Assembly: GCA_022447365.1 (NCBI GenBank)
Contig: JAKVBL010000011.1
Coordinates: forward strand, 1 to 64,000
Reading direction: 5' to 3'
DNA length: 64,000 nt
DNA from: Oleiphilaceae bacterium
GTDB lineage: Bacteria; Pseudomonadota; Gammaproteobacteria; Pseudomonadales; Oleiphilaceae
Positions 28,485 to 37,059 of the stretch are shown here, in pieces. Every line of letters begins with the position of its first letter. Positions within the stretch are counted from its first letter, which is position 1. The position numbers were made by a program, and so were the translations under genes. The notes under the pieces are model-generated. The model was not told where the DNA came from and did no database searches. It was given only the letters and a program-made list of their open reading frames with translations.

Positions 28485-29583
28485 TTACAATCCTAGCTTG
28501 AGGCTAGCTTCAATAAACTGATCTAAATCGCCATCTAACACTGCATTGCAGTTGCTAGTTTCGACATTGCTACGTAAATCTTTAATACGAGAAGAATCTA
28601 GTACATAAGAACGGATTTGGCTTCCCCAGCCGATATCCGATTTGCTCTCTTCTAAGGCTTGTGCTGCTTCACTGCGCTTCATCATCTCAAGTTCATAGAG
28701 TTTGGCACGCAACTGTTGCATGGCCTTGTCTTTGTTCTGATGCTGTGAACGCTGATTTTGACACTGAACAACAATACCCGAAGGTTCGTGCGTGATACGA
28801 ATCGCTGAATCCGTCGTGTTGACGTGCTGACCACCCGCACCACTTGATCGATATGTATCGATACGCAAATCTGCTGGGTTAATTTCAATGTCGACATTGT
28901 CATCAATCTCTGGGGAGACGAAAACAGAAGCAAATGAAGTATGGCGACGATTTCCCGAATCAAAAGGTGATTTACGAACTAGGCGATGCACACCTGTTTC
29001 TGTTCTGAGCCAGCCGAAAGCATATTCACCTGTGAATTGAATTGTCGCACTTTTAATACCTGCGACCTCTCCATCAGACACTTCAACTAACTCAGTTTTA
29101 AACCCTTTTTGCTCACCCCAACGCAAATACATGCGCATAATCATCGATGCCCAATCTTGTGCTTCAGTACCGCCCGAACCAGATTGAATATCTAAGTACG
29201 CGTTATTGGGATCCATTTCGCCAGAGAACATACGACGGAACTCAAGAGTAGCTAGCTTTTCTTCTAAGCTTTCGATTTCACTTTGAACGTCGTTCACAGC
29301 GTCCTCGTCTTGCTCTTCAACCGCCATATCTAATAGGTCTTGGCAGTCATTCAATCCGCTTTCTAAATCTTCGATGGTAGTGACAACAGCTTCGAGACTT
29401 GAACGCTCTTTACCAAGCGCTTGCGCATTTTCGGGATTGTCCCAGACAGCAGGATCTTCTAGCTCGCGCGTAACTTCAACTAAGCGCTCATTTTTGGTAT
29501 CGAAGTCAAAGATACCCCCTAAGCGTTACAACACGCTCGAGCATTTCTTTAATCTTCTGAACAATAGGATTTACTTCAAGCAT
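28485..29583 (-). CDS. prfB: Peptide chain release factor 2, with programmed +1 frameshift
   Basis: The ATG at 29583 opens a 25-codon frame ([18 protein letters not shown]) that ends at an in-frame TGA (29508-29506); the remainder is read in the +1 frame, giving 365 aa in total, the normal RF2 length. The tripeptide anticodon of RF2 is visible as SPF in [16 protein letters not shown], and the GGQ motif as [16 protein letters not shown]. The factor recognises UGA and UAA; the internal UGA makes synthesis self-limiting. lysS follows after 18 bp. The C-terminus ends [12 protein letters not shown]. Confidence 0.95.
29505..29521 (-). other. prfB: RF2 autoregulatory +1 frameshift site
   Basis: On the minus strand the sequence is AGGGGGTATCTTTGAC: a Shine-Dalgarno-like AGGGGG, then CTT-TGA-C. 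This is the canonical site where a tRNA-Leu slips from CUU onto UUU so that the ribosome bypasses UGA and continues with GAC. Confidence 0.95.
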
Positions 29584-29618
29584 TCACAGTCCTTGAGGGC
29601 AATCGTAAAAAGGCGCGT

Positions 29619-29648
29619 ATTCTACACTTTTGCTACGATTACCGCCAA
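29619..29648 (-). promoter_or_regulatory. Candidate sigma-70 promoter of prfB-lysS
   Basis: On the minus strand TTGGCG (-35) and TAGAAT (-10) are separated by 18 bp, about 35 bp upstream of the prfB start. This is a visual match only. Confidence 0.4.
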
Positions 29649-29673
29649 TACATAGCGGCCTGTGATTGTGAAT

Positions 29674-30498
29674 TTAATACTGCTCTAACCAGACTTTCAT
29701 ATCGCCAGCCAAAGACTGCCAATTCTGCTCGAATAGAATTTCGTGCAAGGCGTTTTCAACGGTATGAAATTGCTTGCCCGAGCATTGAAGACCTTCGTGC
29801 AACTGTTTACCGACCCATGGAGCCACCAACTCATCTTTCTCGCCATGCCAGATAGCAACAGGCACTCGAATACTAGCCGCTTCTTTTTTAAGGCGTTCGA
29901 TCTGCTGTAGATAATCACTAAACCATCGCGCCGATACGAGACCGTGATTTAACGGGTCATTCATATAAGCTCGTACAACGTCTGGATTTCCACAGACAAT
30001 ATTAGGGTCAACCTTATTTTTAAGCGCCAAGCTTGGGTACCAAGCACTCATAATCTTACCGATGAGCTTTTTAAGAACAGGAACTTTGTAGGATACATCT
30101 GCTGCTGGACCACTCAGGGCAGCGGCATTAAAGCGGTTTGGATATTCAAGTAAGTGAAGCGCAGCAATCATACCCCCCATTGAGTGTCCGAGAATGTATT
30201 GATATTCGTGCGAAATGGTTTGACGCAAGGTTTCGAGATCTCGCGTGTAATCTGTCCATGCATCAACATGACCGCGCTTGCCTTCAGACTTACCATGCCC
30301 CCGATGATCTAGAGCATGCACTTCAAATCCTTGCTGAGTAAACCATGTCGCTAATTCATGATAACGCGCTGCGTGCTCACTCCAACCGTGAGAGATAACT
30401 AAAGCAGCGTGAGCAGGCTGTTCAGGCATCCATCGATAAACATTTAGCTGAAGGCCGTCTTGAGCGGCAATTTGATCTTCAAGGTAAACCATGGTCAT
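29674..30498 (-). CDS. Alpha/beta hydrolase, monoacylglycerol lipase / lysophospholipase type
   Basis: 274 aa serine hydrolase. The nucleophile elbow GHSMG lies in YILGHSMGGMIAAL, the oxyanion region in VISHGWSEHAARY, and HRGHGKSEGKRGHV is the strongly conserved segment of the PldB / monoglyceride-lipase group (Hydrolase_4). The acid is probably the Asp in WHGEKDELVAP and the His that in NALHEILFE. There is no signal peptide, so a cytoplasmic or membrane-peripheral role in lipid turnover is likely. GAGAG precedes the ATG. Confidence 0.88.
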   Translation of the reverse strand: MTMVYLEDQIAAQDGLQLNVYRWMPEQPAHAALVISHGWSEHAARYHELATWFTQQGFEVHALDHRGHGKSEGKRGHVDAWTDYTRDLETLRQTISHEYQYILGHSMGGMIAALHLLEYPNRFNAAALSGPAADVSYKVPVLKKLIGKIMSAWYPSLALKNKVDPNIVCGNPDVVRAYMNDPLNHGLVSARWFSDYLQQIERLKKEAASIRVPVAIWHGEKDELVAPWVGKQLHEGLQCSGKQFHTVENALHEILFEQNWQSLAGDMKVWLEQY

Positions 30499-30731
30499 CT
30501 ACTCTCAGTGATAAATCCCTTATCGTTTCTTATTATTGTTTCCTTAATCGCCGCGTTTAAATCGCAGCTGCGCTTCAAGCAACACGCAAAGCGGAGTAAA
30601 TCCTACTCTCAGGCATTCCATTTGCCAATACCGTCTAATAAGCTTGGCCACTTAAGACAGAATGCCGTCCACAATAGAAATTTATACATGAACCATGTAA
30701 AGAGTAAGTGAAAGGCTAATACCAATAAACG

Positions 30732-31532
30732 CTAAATATCCAAATGCAGCGCGCCCTTCATAAAGAGTGTCGCCTTCCCTCGAATCAAAACTCGGCTTTC
30801 GCGCAATTCACATTCAAGCTCCCCTTGCCGCTCCGATAGCTGTTTAGCCTGAAGCGTTTTTTTGTTCAAACGCTCTGACCAATAAGGCGTTAGCACACAA
30901 TGAATTGATCCTGTGACTGGATCTTCATCTATTCCCATTGCTGGCGCAAAATATCTAGAAACAAAATCAACACTAGATATATCGCTACGTGCAGTTACGA
31001 TGACGCCAACCTCTGCCGCGTCTTTCAATGCTCGAATATCGGGATCTATCGATTGTACCGCTGTCTCACTTTCCAACACGACAAGATAATTAGGGTCTCC
31101 TTCTGTTCGATACGCTTCAATAACATTACCCCCCAAAGCCCTGTGCACTGACTCAGGCAAATCTATGGAGTCATAGGAAATCAAAGGAAAATCTAACTCG
31201 AGATCCGATTCTCGTTTGTTAACGACTAGCCAACCACTCGCTGAATTAAAGCGGATACTATTTAGTTCAGGCTTTAGGAACTTAAAGACAACGAAGGCGC
31301 TTGCGAGCGTGGCGTGCCCGCAAAGGGGGACTTCTGCAGTCGGAGTAAACCATCGCAAGTGATACCCACCATCAATGGGGTAAAAAAATGCTGTTTCAGC
31401 AAGATTGTTCTCGGCGGCAATAGACTGCATGAGCACTTCATCGATAGGCGCATCTAAAGGAATGACTGCAGCAGGATTTCCTTTAAAAATCGTATCAGTA
31501 AATGCATCTACTTGATAAATATCAATGTTCAT
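30732..31532 (-). CDS. PhzF-family isomerase-like protein
   Basis: 266 aa PhzF-type protein (diaminopimelate-epimerase fold). The catalytic Glu is in the motif NNLAETAFFY, following FKGNPAAVIPL; PLCGHATLASAFV and DEDPVTGSIHCVL are the substrate-binding motifs of the two half-domains. The ATG at 31532 is preceded by GGAGAGGT; an in-frame TTG just upstream is less likely. There is no phenazine cluster here, so the substrate is unknown, as for most PhzF-like proteins. Confidence 0.87.
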   Translation of the reverse strand: MNIDIYQVDAFTDTIFKGNPAAVIPLDAPIDEVLMQSIAAENNLAETAFFYPIDGGYHLRWFTPTAEVPLCGHATLASAFVVFKFLKPELNSIRFNSASGWLVVNKRESDLELDFPLISYDSIDLPESVHRALGGNVIEAYRTEGDPNYLVVLESETAVQSIDPDIRALKDAAEVGVIVTARSDISSVDFVSRYFAPAMGIDEDPVTGSIHCVLTPYWSERLNKKTLQAKQLSERQGELECELRESRVLIRGKATLFMKGALHLDI

Positions 31533-31725
31533 CAAAATACCTCTCCTTGCTTGGCCGAATAAAACATTATCCTAGCAATGAATAGGCGTAGAGTATCAAT
31601 ACACCTTTAAGGCAGTATAAGCAGTACAGATTTAGGGATGTTTTTCAGGTTTTGTGCGGCAATCCACGACACCGCTTCCTACGCTCAGTACACTTCACCT
31701 GATCAAAATAAAAAGTGCCATCAAT

Positions 31726-32766
31726 ATGATTTTTAAGAAAGCAGTCCTTACTCTCATTTTCATAAGTATCTCGCTCACCAGTACTGCCCTTACGGCTAAT
31801 CAAACGGTAGGCGGAAAAGCCACAAACTTAGTCCCTATTCTCGCCTGTGTTTGGGATCCTATCGGCAAAGCGGGCCCTGTCGGCCAGATCATGGCCGAAG
31901 CTAAGATTCATGCCGCGAACTGGGGCGTTGACCTCAGTTATGTGGTCTATGAGGACGAGCGCATTGCCATTGAAGAATTCAAATTAGGGCGCTGTGACGC
32001 AGTAAATATGCTGGGCTTTCGTGCTCGGGAGTTTAACTCCTTAACAGGAAGTCTCGGTGCGATTGGAGCAATCCCAAGTTACGAAGCTATGGGCATTGTC
32101 CTTAAATCTCTTTCTTCAAAGAAAGCTTCCAAACTTATGCGTAATGGTGAGTATGAGATTTTTGCGATCGGTCCTGCTGGCGCAATTTTCATGTTTACAC
32201 GCGACAGAACAATTCTCCTTCCTGGTGACTTCGCTGGTAAAAGAATGGCAGTACTAGATGACATACCTGAGTCTGCTTATTTATCAAAGAAACACGGCAT
32301 CACGCCAGTTAGCTCAACCATTTTCAATTCGATCTTAAAGTTCAATAACGGAAGTGTCGACCTTACCGCTGCTCCCGCAATCGTATACGAGCCATTTGAA
32401 ATGCATAAAGGCTTGGAACCAAATGGCGGTATATACGAAGAGCCATTTTTGTTCATCACCATGCAAGTCGTTGCGCGATGGGAAAAGTTTCCTGAAGGAT
32501 TTGCGCAAAAAGCACGTGATCAAGCCATGCGAGAATACAACCGTTTCGTCAAATGGCTAGTCGACCCTGAGGCCACAATTCCGGAAGAGTATTGGATTGA
32601 GATACCCAAACATCTATATGACTATTGGGTAGAAGACTTTCGTCAGAGCCGCATTGAGTTAGGTGAAATGGGAATATATGACTCAAGAACACTCAAACTA
32701 ATGCGAAAAGTGCGCTGCAAACTTGAGCCCGAAAATGCAGAGTGCTCTGCAGCACGAAAAGAATAA
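31726..32766 (+). CDS. Putative periplasmic solute-binding protein (AdeT-like / DUF6091), second copy
   Basis: 346 aa secreted protein, paralogous to the product at 19439-20488. The signal peptide is IFKKAVLTLIFISISLTST followed by ALTANQ; the mature part begins with ILACVWDPIGKAGPVG. Shared blocks with the paralogue are CVWDP-G--GPV, the F--G-CDAV motif, GAIGAI, NGSVDL and a C-terminal V-RC-KLEP-NAEC with two cysteines. I recall the family only as putative solute-binding protein. No permease, ATPase or exporter gene is adjacent (neighbours are phzF and a GNAT gene). ATG 31726 is preferred over an upstream GTG at 31654 because it starts the signal peptide directly. Confidence 0.78.
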   Translation: MIFKKAVLTLIFISISLTSTALTANQTVGGKATNLVPILACVWDPIGKAGPVGQIMAEAKIHAANWGVDLSYVVYEDERIAIEEFKLGRCDAVNMLGFRAREFNSLTGSLGAIGAIPSYEAMGIVLKSLSSKKASKLMRNGEYEIFAIGPAGAIFMFTRDRTILLPGDFAGKRMAVLDDIPESAYLSKKHGITPVSSTIFNSILKFNNGSVDLTAAPAIVYEPFEMHKGLEPNGGIYEEPFLFITMQVVARWEKFPEGFAQKARDQAMREYNRFVKWLVDPEATIPEEYWIEIPKHLYDYWVEDFRQSRIELGEMGIYDSRTLKLMRKVRCKLEPENAECSAARKE

Positions 32767-32781
32767 ACTTCAGCTAAAGAA

Positions 32782-32811
32782 GCTGCTAGTCAGATTTAAA
32801 GTTTTAGCAGC
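32782..32811. terminator. Weak convergent hairpin between binding-protein and GNAT genes
   Basis: GCTGCTA (32782-32788) pairs with TAGCAGC (32805-32811) across a 16-base loop; the minus strand continues TTCTTT. The right arm overlaps the last codons of the GNAT gene. It may serve both convergent genes. Confidence 0.35.
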
Positions 32812-33275
32812 ATCCACTCATCACAAGCATTATGGCCACTAGCTCCTAGTGGCCCTTCAAGCTTCTTAAACCCTTGTATCTCGTATAGAGCGATCGCCTG
32901 TTTCATAGTTGATAGTGACTCGAGATAGCAATACTCATAACCAAGCTCTCGAGCAGACTGCAATAAAGTTTCAATTAACGATCGACCAAATCCTTTGCCT
33001 CTCTGCCCTGCATCCAAATACATTTTCTGAAGTTCACAACAACGATCATATTGATTGTTCAAGAAGGGTCCGATTCCTCCTGCGCCAACAACTCGCCCTT
33101 CAAGATCTATCACCTTATAGACTCGATCAGGCGTTTCATACGCGTGAGACATTGCATCAAGCTCAGGATCTTGCCATGCAAAACCGGGTCGATTAGCGCC
33201 GAACTCCGTCAACACATCGCGAATAAGTTGCGATACAATAGAATTATCAGATGCTTCAATATTTCTAATTAACAT
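32796..33275 (-). CDS. GNAT-family N-acetyltransferase
   Basis: 159 aa acetyltransferase. The acetyl-CoA binding loop is LDAGQRGKGFGRSLIETLL (Q/R-x-x-G-x-G/A) and the C-terminal YEIQGFKKLEGPLGASGH is usual for the fold. The ATG at 33275 follows GAGGA at good spacing and starts the family N-terminus (MLIRNIEASDNSIVSQLI); longer in-frame starts up to 33482 would run 180 bp into the divergent nnrD/E gene and are rejected. The acceptor substrate is unknown. Confidence 0.85.
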   Translation of the reverse strand: MLIRNIEASDNSIVSQLIRDVLTEFGANRPGFAWQDPELDAMSHAYETPDRVYKVIDLEGRVVGAGGIGPFLNNQYDRCCELQKMYLDAGQRGKGFGRSLIETLLQSARELGYEYCYLESLSTMKQAIALYEIQGFKKLEGPLGASGHNACDEWMLLKL

Positions 33276-33303
33276 CCAGTCCTCACGCGTCGGGATATAT
33301 TGA

Positions 33304-34863
33304 ATGATGAAATCTCCAGTCGAAACACTACCAAAAACTGTATTTTCAGCAGAACAAACTCGAGAGCTAGACCGCATAGCCATCCAAGAATATGGCATAC
33401 CTGGCTTTGAGTTAATGCGTCGCGCCGCAAACTTTTCGTTAGAACAATTATTGGCAACTTGGCCAAATACAAAAATGGTCATTGCCCTGTGCGGAAAAGG
33501 AAATAATGCCGGCGACGCCTACCTCGTTGCAATGCTCGCTAAATTAAAAGGCCTCGAAGCACAATGTATACACTTCGTTGCCCCAAACACCCTAAGCGGC
33601 GATGCAAAGTCAGCCTACGAACAATGCCATGAAACAGAGGTTCATATTGCTGCATACAATTACGACACCTTTCGTATATTGCTCGAGAAACAAACCTCTG
33701 ATTGCATCATCGTAGATGGATTATTTGGAACAGGATTAAACAGAGATCTTGACGCAAACTATGCTGACGCCATCGAGCTTTCCAATACCGTTCGAAGAGA
33801 GAAAAGCAATATCCATACTATCTCGCTAGACATTCCATCAGGTTTAAGTGCAAATACCGGACGCATTTTTAATGCGTGCATTGAAGCTGATCTTACAACG
33901 ACCTTCATTGCAAACAAGATAGGATTAATGACGGGCGTTGGTCGTCATTATTCTGGTCAGATCGCATTTCATGATCTCAATCTTATAGAAGGCATTTTTA
34001 GTGAAGTTCCCAGCAGTTTGCATCTACCGAAGATTACTGAATTACTTGAGGTACTCCCCGCTCGAGAACAACATACGCACAAGGGTAAACAAGGAAGGGC
34101 CTTGCTTGTCGGAGGTAACAAAGGATTTGGCGGCGCAATATTAATCGCATCTCAAGCGTGCGCTAGAGTGGGCGCCGGCTTAACATCTGTCATTACGCAT
34201 GAAGACTATCTAAACAGTGTTATCCTTCACCAACCAGAAGTAATGGCTCATACATATAACCCGATCGAAAGTAACACGCTTTTTGAGATGGCTGATGTCA
34301 TTGCAATCGGCCCCGGCTTGGGTAAAGACGAATGGGCCGAGAGACTTCTGAAACGGACTCTCAACGAAAACTGTTTTAAAGTGTTAGATGCTGATGCTCT
34401 CAACATCCTCGCAGAAAACCCAATTTTAATTGAAAGTCTCGATACGAATACGCTTATAACCCCTCACCCTGGTGAAGCTGCGCGATTACTGGACTGCAGC
34501 ACAACAGATATCGAAGAAGACCGAATAAAAGCGATTAAGGCTCTAAGAGCAAAACTGAATTGTCACGTAACCTTGAAAGGTTCAGGAACTCTGATCACTC
34601 ATCCTAATACCGATTTAATTACGGTATGCCGCTACGGCAACCCCGGCATGGCAGCAGGCGGAATGGGCGATGCGTTAACAGGAATCGCTGCAGCATTAAT
34701 CGCTCAGACTTACCAAAACCAAAGCAGCATCAATGACGTTATAGAATTAGCGGTATGCCTTCACAGCCATGCAGCAGATGAAGAGGCCGCCGCACACGGA
34801 GAACGAGGTTTGCTTGCTAGTGATCTTGCAGATCGAGCAAGACATATTCTGAATCGAAAATAA
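33304..34863 (+). CDS. nnrD: Bifunctional NAD(P)H-hydrate repair enzyme (epimerase + dehydratase)
   Basis: 519 aa fusion of NnrE (YjeF-N, residues about 1-215) and NnrD (ribokinase-like, about 225-515). The epimerase part has ALCGKGNNAGDAYLVA and IVDGLFGTGLNRDL, with DIPSGLSANTG; the dehydratase part has GRALLVGGNKGFGGAILIASQACARVGAGL, ITPHPGEAARLL and the C-terminal GNPGMAAGGMGDALTGI. It converts damaged R/S-NADHX and NADPHX back to usable cofactors. Divergent from the GNAT gene with a 28-bp gap. In many relatives tsaE follows; here a PEP-CTERM gene does. Confidence 0.93.
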   Translation: MMKSPVETLPKTVFSAEQTRELDRIAIQEYGIPGFELMRRAANFSLEQLLATWPNTKMVIALCGKGNNAGDAYLVAMLAKLKGLEAQCIHFVAPNTLSGDAKSAYEQCHETEVHIAAYNYDTFRILLEKQTSDCIIVDGLFGTGLNRDLDANYADAIELSNTVRREKSNIHTISLDIPSGLSANTGRIFNACIEADLTTTFIANKIGLMTGVGRHYSGQIAFHDLNLIEGIFSEVPSSLHLPKITELLEVLPAREQHTHKGKQGRALLVGGNKGFGGAILIASQACARVGAGLTSVITHEDYLNSVILHQPEVMAHTYNPIESNTLFEMADVIAIGPGLGKDEWAERLLKRTLNENCFKVLDADALNILAENPILIESLDTNTLITPHPGEAARLLDCSTTDIEEDRIKAIKALRAKLNCHVTLKGSGTLITHPNTDLITVCRYGNPGMAAGGMGDALTGIAAALIAQTYQNQSSINDVIELAVCLHSHAADEEAAAHGERGLLASDLADRARHILNRK

Positions 34864-35045
34864 ATTTACGCTCGTTTCTCAAACCGACTAAAAAGTTTAG
34901 AAATGATTTACACATTGCTTCTATCCAGCATTATCGAAAACCTAAATTACCCTTAAAAATCAATATATTAAAAATATAGGCGTCTAGTTTGCTTACTTTT
35001 TAACACAAATAAATATTGATTCATCTCAATCTTAAGGATTAACAC

Positions 35046-35633
35046 ATGAAACTATTAAAGGGACTTTTAGCTGTTAGTTTGCTGTCACTGGCTGCTCATG
35101 CAAATGCCGGCGCAATTTATGCAACGGATATTGATTGGCAAAACAATGGCACGATCGGTGGCGCTAATGACCGAGACAACCCTGCAAATGCACTAGGTTC
35201 ACCTGATGGTCAGTTTACTGCGATTGGTCTTGGTGGCTTTGCAGTATTTGAGTTTGGCGAAACCTTTACTGGCCCATCATCTATTTGGGAAGTTACCTTT
35301 GGCTGCGGTAACGACTGCGGTCATTACCCTGAAAAAGCGCAAGTATGGGTAGGCAACAATTACAATTTCGGTAGCCATGACTTTAGTGATCTTAGTGATT
35401 TCACGCATCTTGGCGACATCACAAATACCGAAGCGAATGGCGGAGGTTCCGTACTATTTGATGGCACGTGGACGTACCTTGCTTTAGTAGACATCAGCGC
35501 AACTATTAGCTCAAAAAGCACAGATGGTTTTGATGTCGATGCAATCTCAGTTCAGAAAGTTCCTGAACCACAAACCTTCGTACTACTTGGCCTAGGTTTA
35601 ATCGCATTACGAGCAGCACGTAAAGCTAAGTAA
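35046..35633 (+). CDS. PEP-CTERM sorting-domain protein
   Basis: 195 aa secreted protein. The signal peptide is LLKGLLAVSLLSLAAHANA. The C-terminus is a textbook PEP-CTERM: VPEPQTFVLLGLGLIALRAARKAK (Pro-Glu-Pro, one hydrophobic helix, basic end), the recognition tail processed by exosortase. The middle part, with GCGNDCGHYPEKAQVWVGN, has two near cysteines and probably a beta-sandwich; I recognise no named domain. No exosortase gene is in the window. AAGGATT precedes the ATG and a strong terminator follows, so it is a single-gene unit. Confidence 0.88.
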   Translation: MKLLKGLLAVSLLSLAAHANAGAIYATDIDWQNNGTIGGANDRDNPANALGSPDGQFTAIGLGGFAVFEFGETFTGPSSIWEVTFGCGNDCGHYPEKAQVWVGNNYNFGSHDFSDLSDFTHLGDITNTEANGGGSVLFDGTWTYLALVDISATISSKSTDGFDVDAISVQKVPEPQTFVLLGLGLIALRAARKAK

Positions 35634-35648
35634 TACTGCAGTAGACAT

Positions 35649-35678
35649 AAAAAAGCCCAGTTTCAACTGGGCTTTTTT
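35649..35678. terminator. Terminator after the PEP-CTERM gene
   Basis: AAAAAAGCCCAGTT / AACTGGGCTTTTTT forms a long stem with a TC loop and T-tracts on both strands, so it can also end transcription of the convergent NADAR gene. Confidence 0.9.
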
Positions 35679-35680
35679 GT

Positions 35681-36151
35681 TTACGCAGATTCTTCTGACA
35701 ATTTCTTACGCACATCCATTAGTACTTTTCCGAACGTGTTTTCAGCACGTCGATCTCGGCCACATCCCCAGTAATAATCATACTGACTTGCTTCCATAAT
35801 TTTCGCAGATCCAGTATCGAGTATAGCAGAAGCAATTTCGGGATATGATTTGAACTTGGTATACACAGCTCTCGTCATCATCACACGCTTAACCTTTGAC
35901 CAGTCTTTTCTGATCTTTCTAAATCGCGTACGTCCCAACTTTCTCGCTTGTTTAGGCGAGCTAGCTAGGCGAATTTTTTCAGCATATTCAGGGTTTGTTT
36001 CGCTAAATTTCATCGCTTGATAATAGTGCTCAACCGTTGGCCAAGATTTACCTTCTAAGTCAAAAGAATGAGGAGAAAACACTCCAAATTGTTCTTTGTC
36101 ATCAGCGCGATGAATAAAAATAGTGTCTTCGTCTAAATCAGGAAACAGCAC
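35681..36151 (-). CDS. NADAR-family protein
   Basis: About 156 aa single NADAR domain: FGVFSPHSFDLEGKSWPTVEHYYQAMKF, LASSPKQARKLGR, and the C-terminal DYYWGCGRDRRAENTFGKVLM with the conserved W-G-x-G and N. NADAR proteins are N-glycosidases; E. coli YbiA acts on early riboflavin intermediates and others reverse ADP-ribosylation of guanosine. Which activity applies is not evident. The start appears to be GTG at 36151; the frame is open a little further upstream without a good start. It lies 46 bp after the fructosamine-kinase gene on the same strand. Confidence 0.87.
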   Translation of the reverse strand: MLFPDLDEDTIFIHRADDKEQFGVFSPHSFDLEGKSWPTVEHYYQAMKFSETNPEYAEKIRLASSPKQARKLGRTRFRKIRKDWSKVKRVMMTRAVYTKFKSYPEIASAILDTGSAKIMEASQYDYYWGCGRDRRAENTFGKVLMDVRKKLSEESA

Positions 36152-36196
36152 GGAATACTCACATTTATTGTTTGAGTGAACGACGCTCTTAAAGCG

Positions 36197-37045
36197 CTAT
36201 GCGTACTTTGCAAGTACATCACGCACTTTAGGCAAATAACTTTGTCCGAACAAGACCAAGTGATTCAATAATGGATATAAATTATAAAGGTCCAAGCGAC
36301 CTTCCCAGCCTTGCTCCATCGGACAAACACTTTGATACGCATCGTAAAAACGTTGATCAAAGGCGCCAAACAAGCGCGTCATCGCAATATCAGTTTCAGC
36401 CCATCCGTAATACACCGCTGGATCGATAAATACAGGCAACCCAAGCTGATTCGAATGAACGTTCCCTGACCAAAGATCTCCGTGTAATAGCGAAGCTAAT
36501 TGATAAGGCACAATATTATCTAGCCGTAAGCACAATGCCTCAATCGCTTGAAGATCTCCTACGGCCAGAAAATTCAAATCAAATGCTTTCTCTGCAAGCA
36601 CCATTAATCGCTGCTCAGCAAAAAAATTGAATGGGTCTTTCGTGAGTTTGTTCGACTGAACAGTTCGACCACAATAGTTATCGTTGACGAAACCATATTC
36701 ATCACGAGTCAATGAATGGATCGCAGCCAACTGAACGCCAAGCTGCTCCCAAAAGTCCTTTGACAATTGATTTGGTCGAATGTATTCCAGAACCAAGTAG
36801 CTCTGTCCATAAGCATATACATCTGGCGTACAAACATTAGAGACACTAGATAAATATGAGAGGCCTTCAGCCTCACATTGAAAGAAGCTTGGTGGAGCCG
36901 ATGCCATATATTTAATAAACACCGGCGGTTCACTGCGATGTGAACAAACTATATTTGCACAGGTATCGCCACCAAGCACTGTTTGCTCATCTTGCCAGTC
37001 GTAGCCTTCGTTAAAAAGCCACTCCTGTAATTCCAAGGGCAACAT
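36197..37045 (-). CDS. Fructosamine kinase family protein
   Basis: 282 aa kinase-fold protein of the FN3K family. The catalytic loop is LLHGDLWSGNV, the metal-binding motif is FIDPAVYYGWAETDIAM, and the N-terminus LGGDTCANIVCSHRSEPPVFIKY holds the ATP-binding Lys. It phosphorylates ketosamines so that glycated amines fall apart again (protein repair). GAGG precedes the ATG. It begins 14 bp after mucD and is followed by NADAR, making an apparent mucD-FN3K-NADAR tail to the envelope-stress operon. Confidence 0.88.
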   Translation of the reverse strand: MLPLELQEWLFNEGYDWQDEQTVLGGDTCANIVCSHRSEPPVFIKYMASAPPSFFQCEAEGLSYLSSVSNVCTPDVYAYGQSYLVLEYIRPNQLSKDFWEQLGVQLAAIHSLTRDEYGFVNDNYCGRTVQSNKLTKDPFNFFAEQRLMVLAEKAFDLNFLAVGDLQAIEALCLRLDNIVPYQLASLLHGDLWSGNVHSNQLGLPVFIDPAVYYGWAETDIAMTRLFGAFDQRFYDAYQSVCPMEQGWEGRLDLYNLYPLLNHLVLFGQSYLPKVRDVLAKYA

Positions 37046-37059
37046 CGATACCTCAAATA

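Noticed and set aside
33276-33482. N-terminal extension of the GNAT protein
   Set aside because: It would overlap the divergent nnrD/E gene by 180 bp; GAGGA supports the start at 33275.
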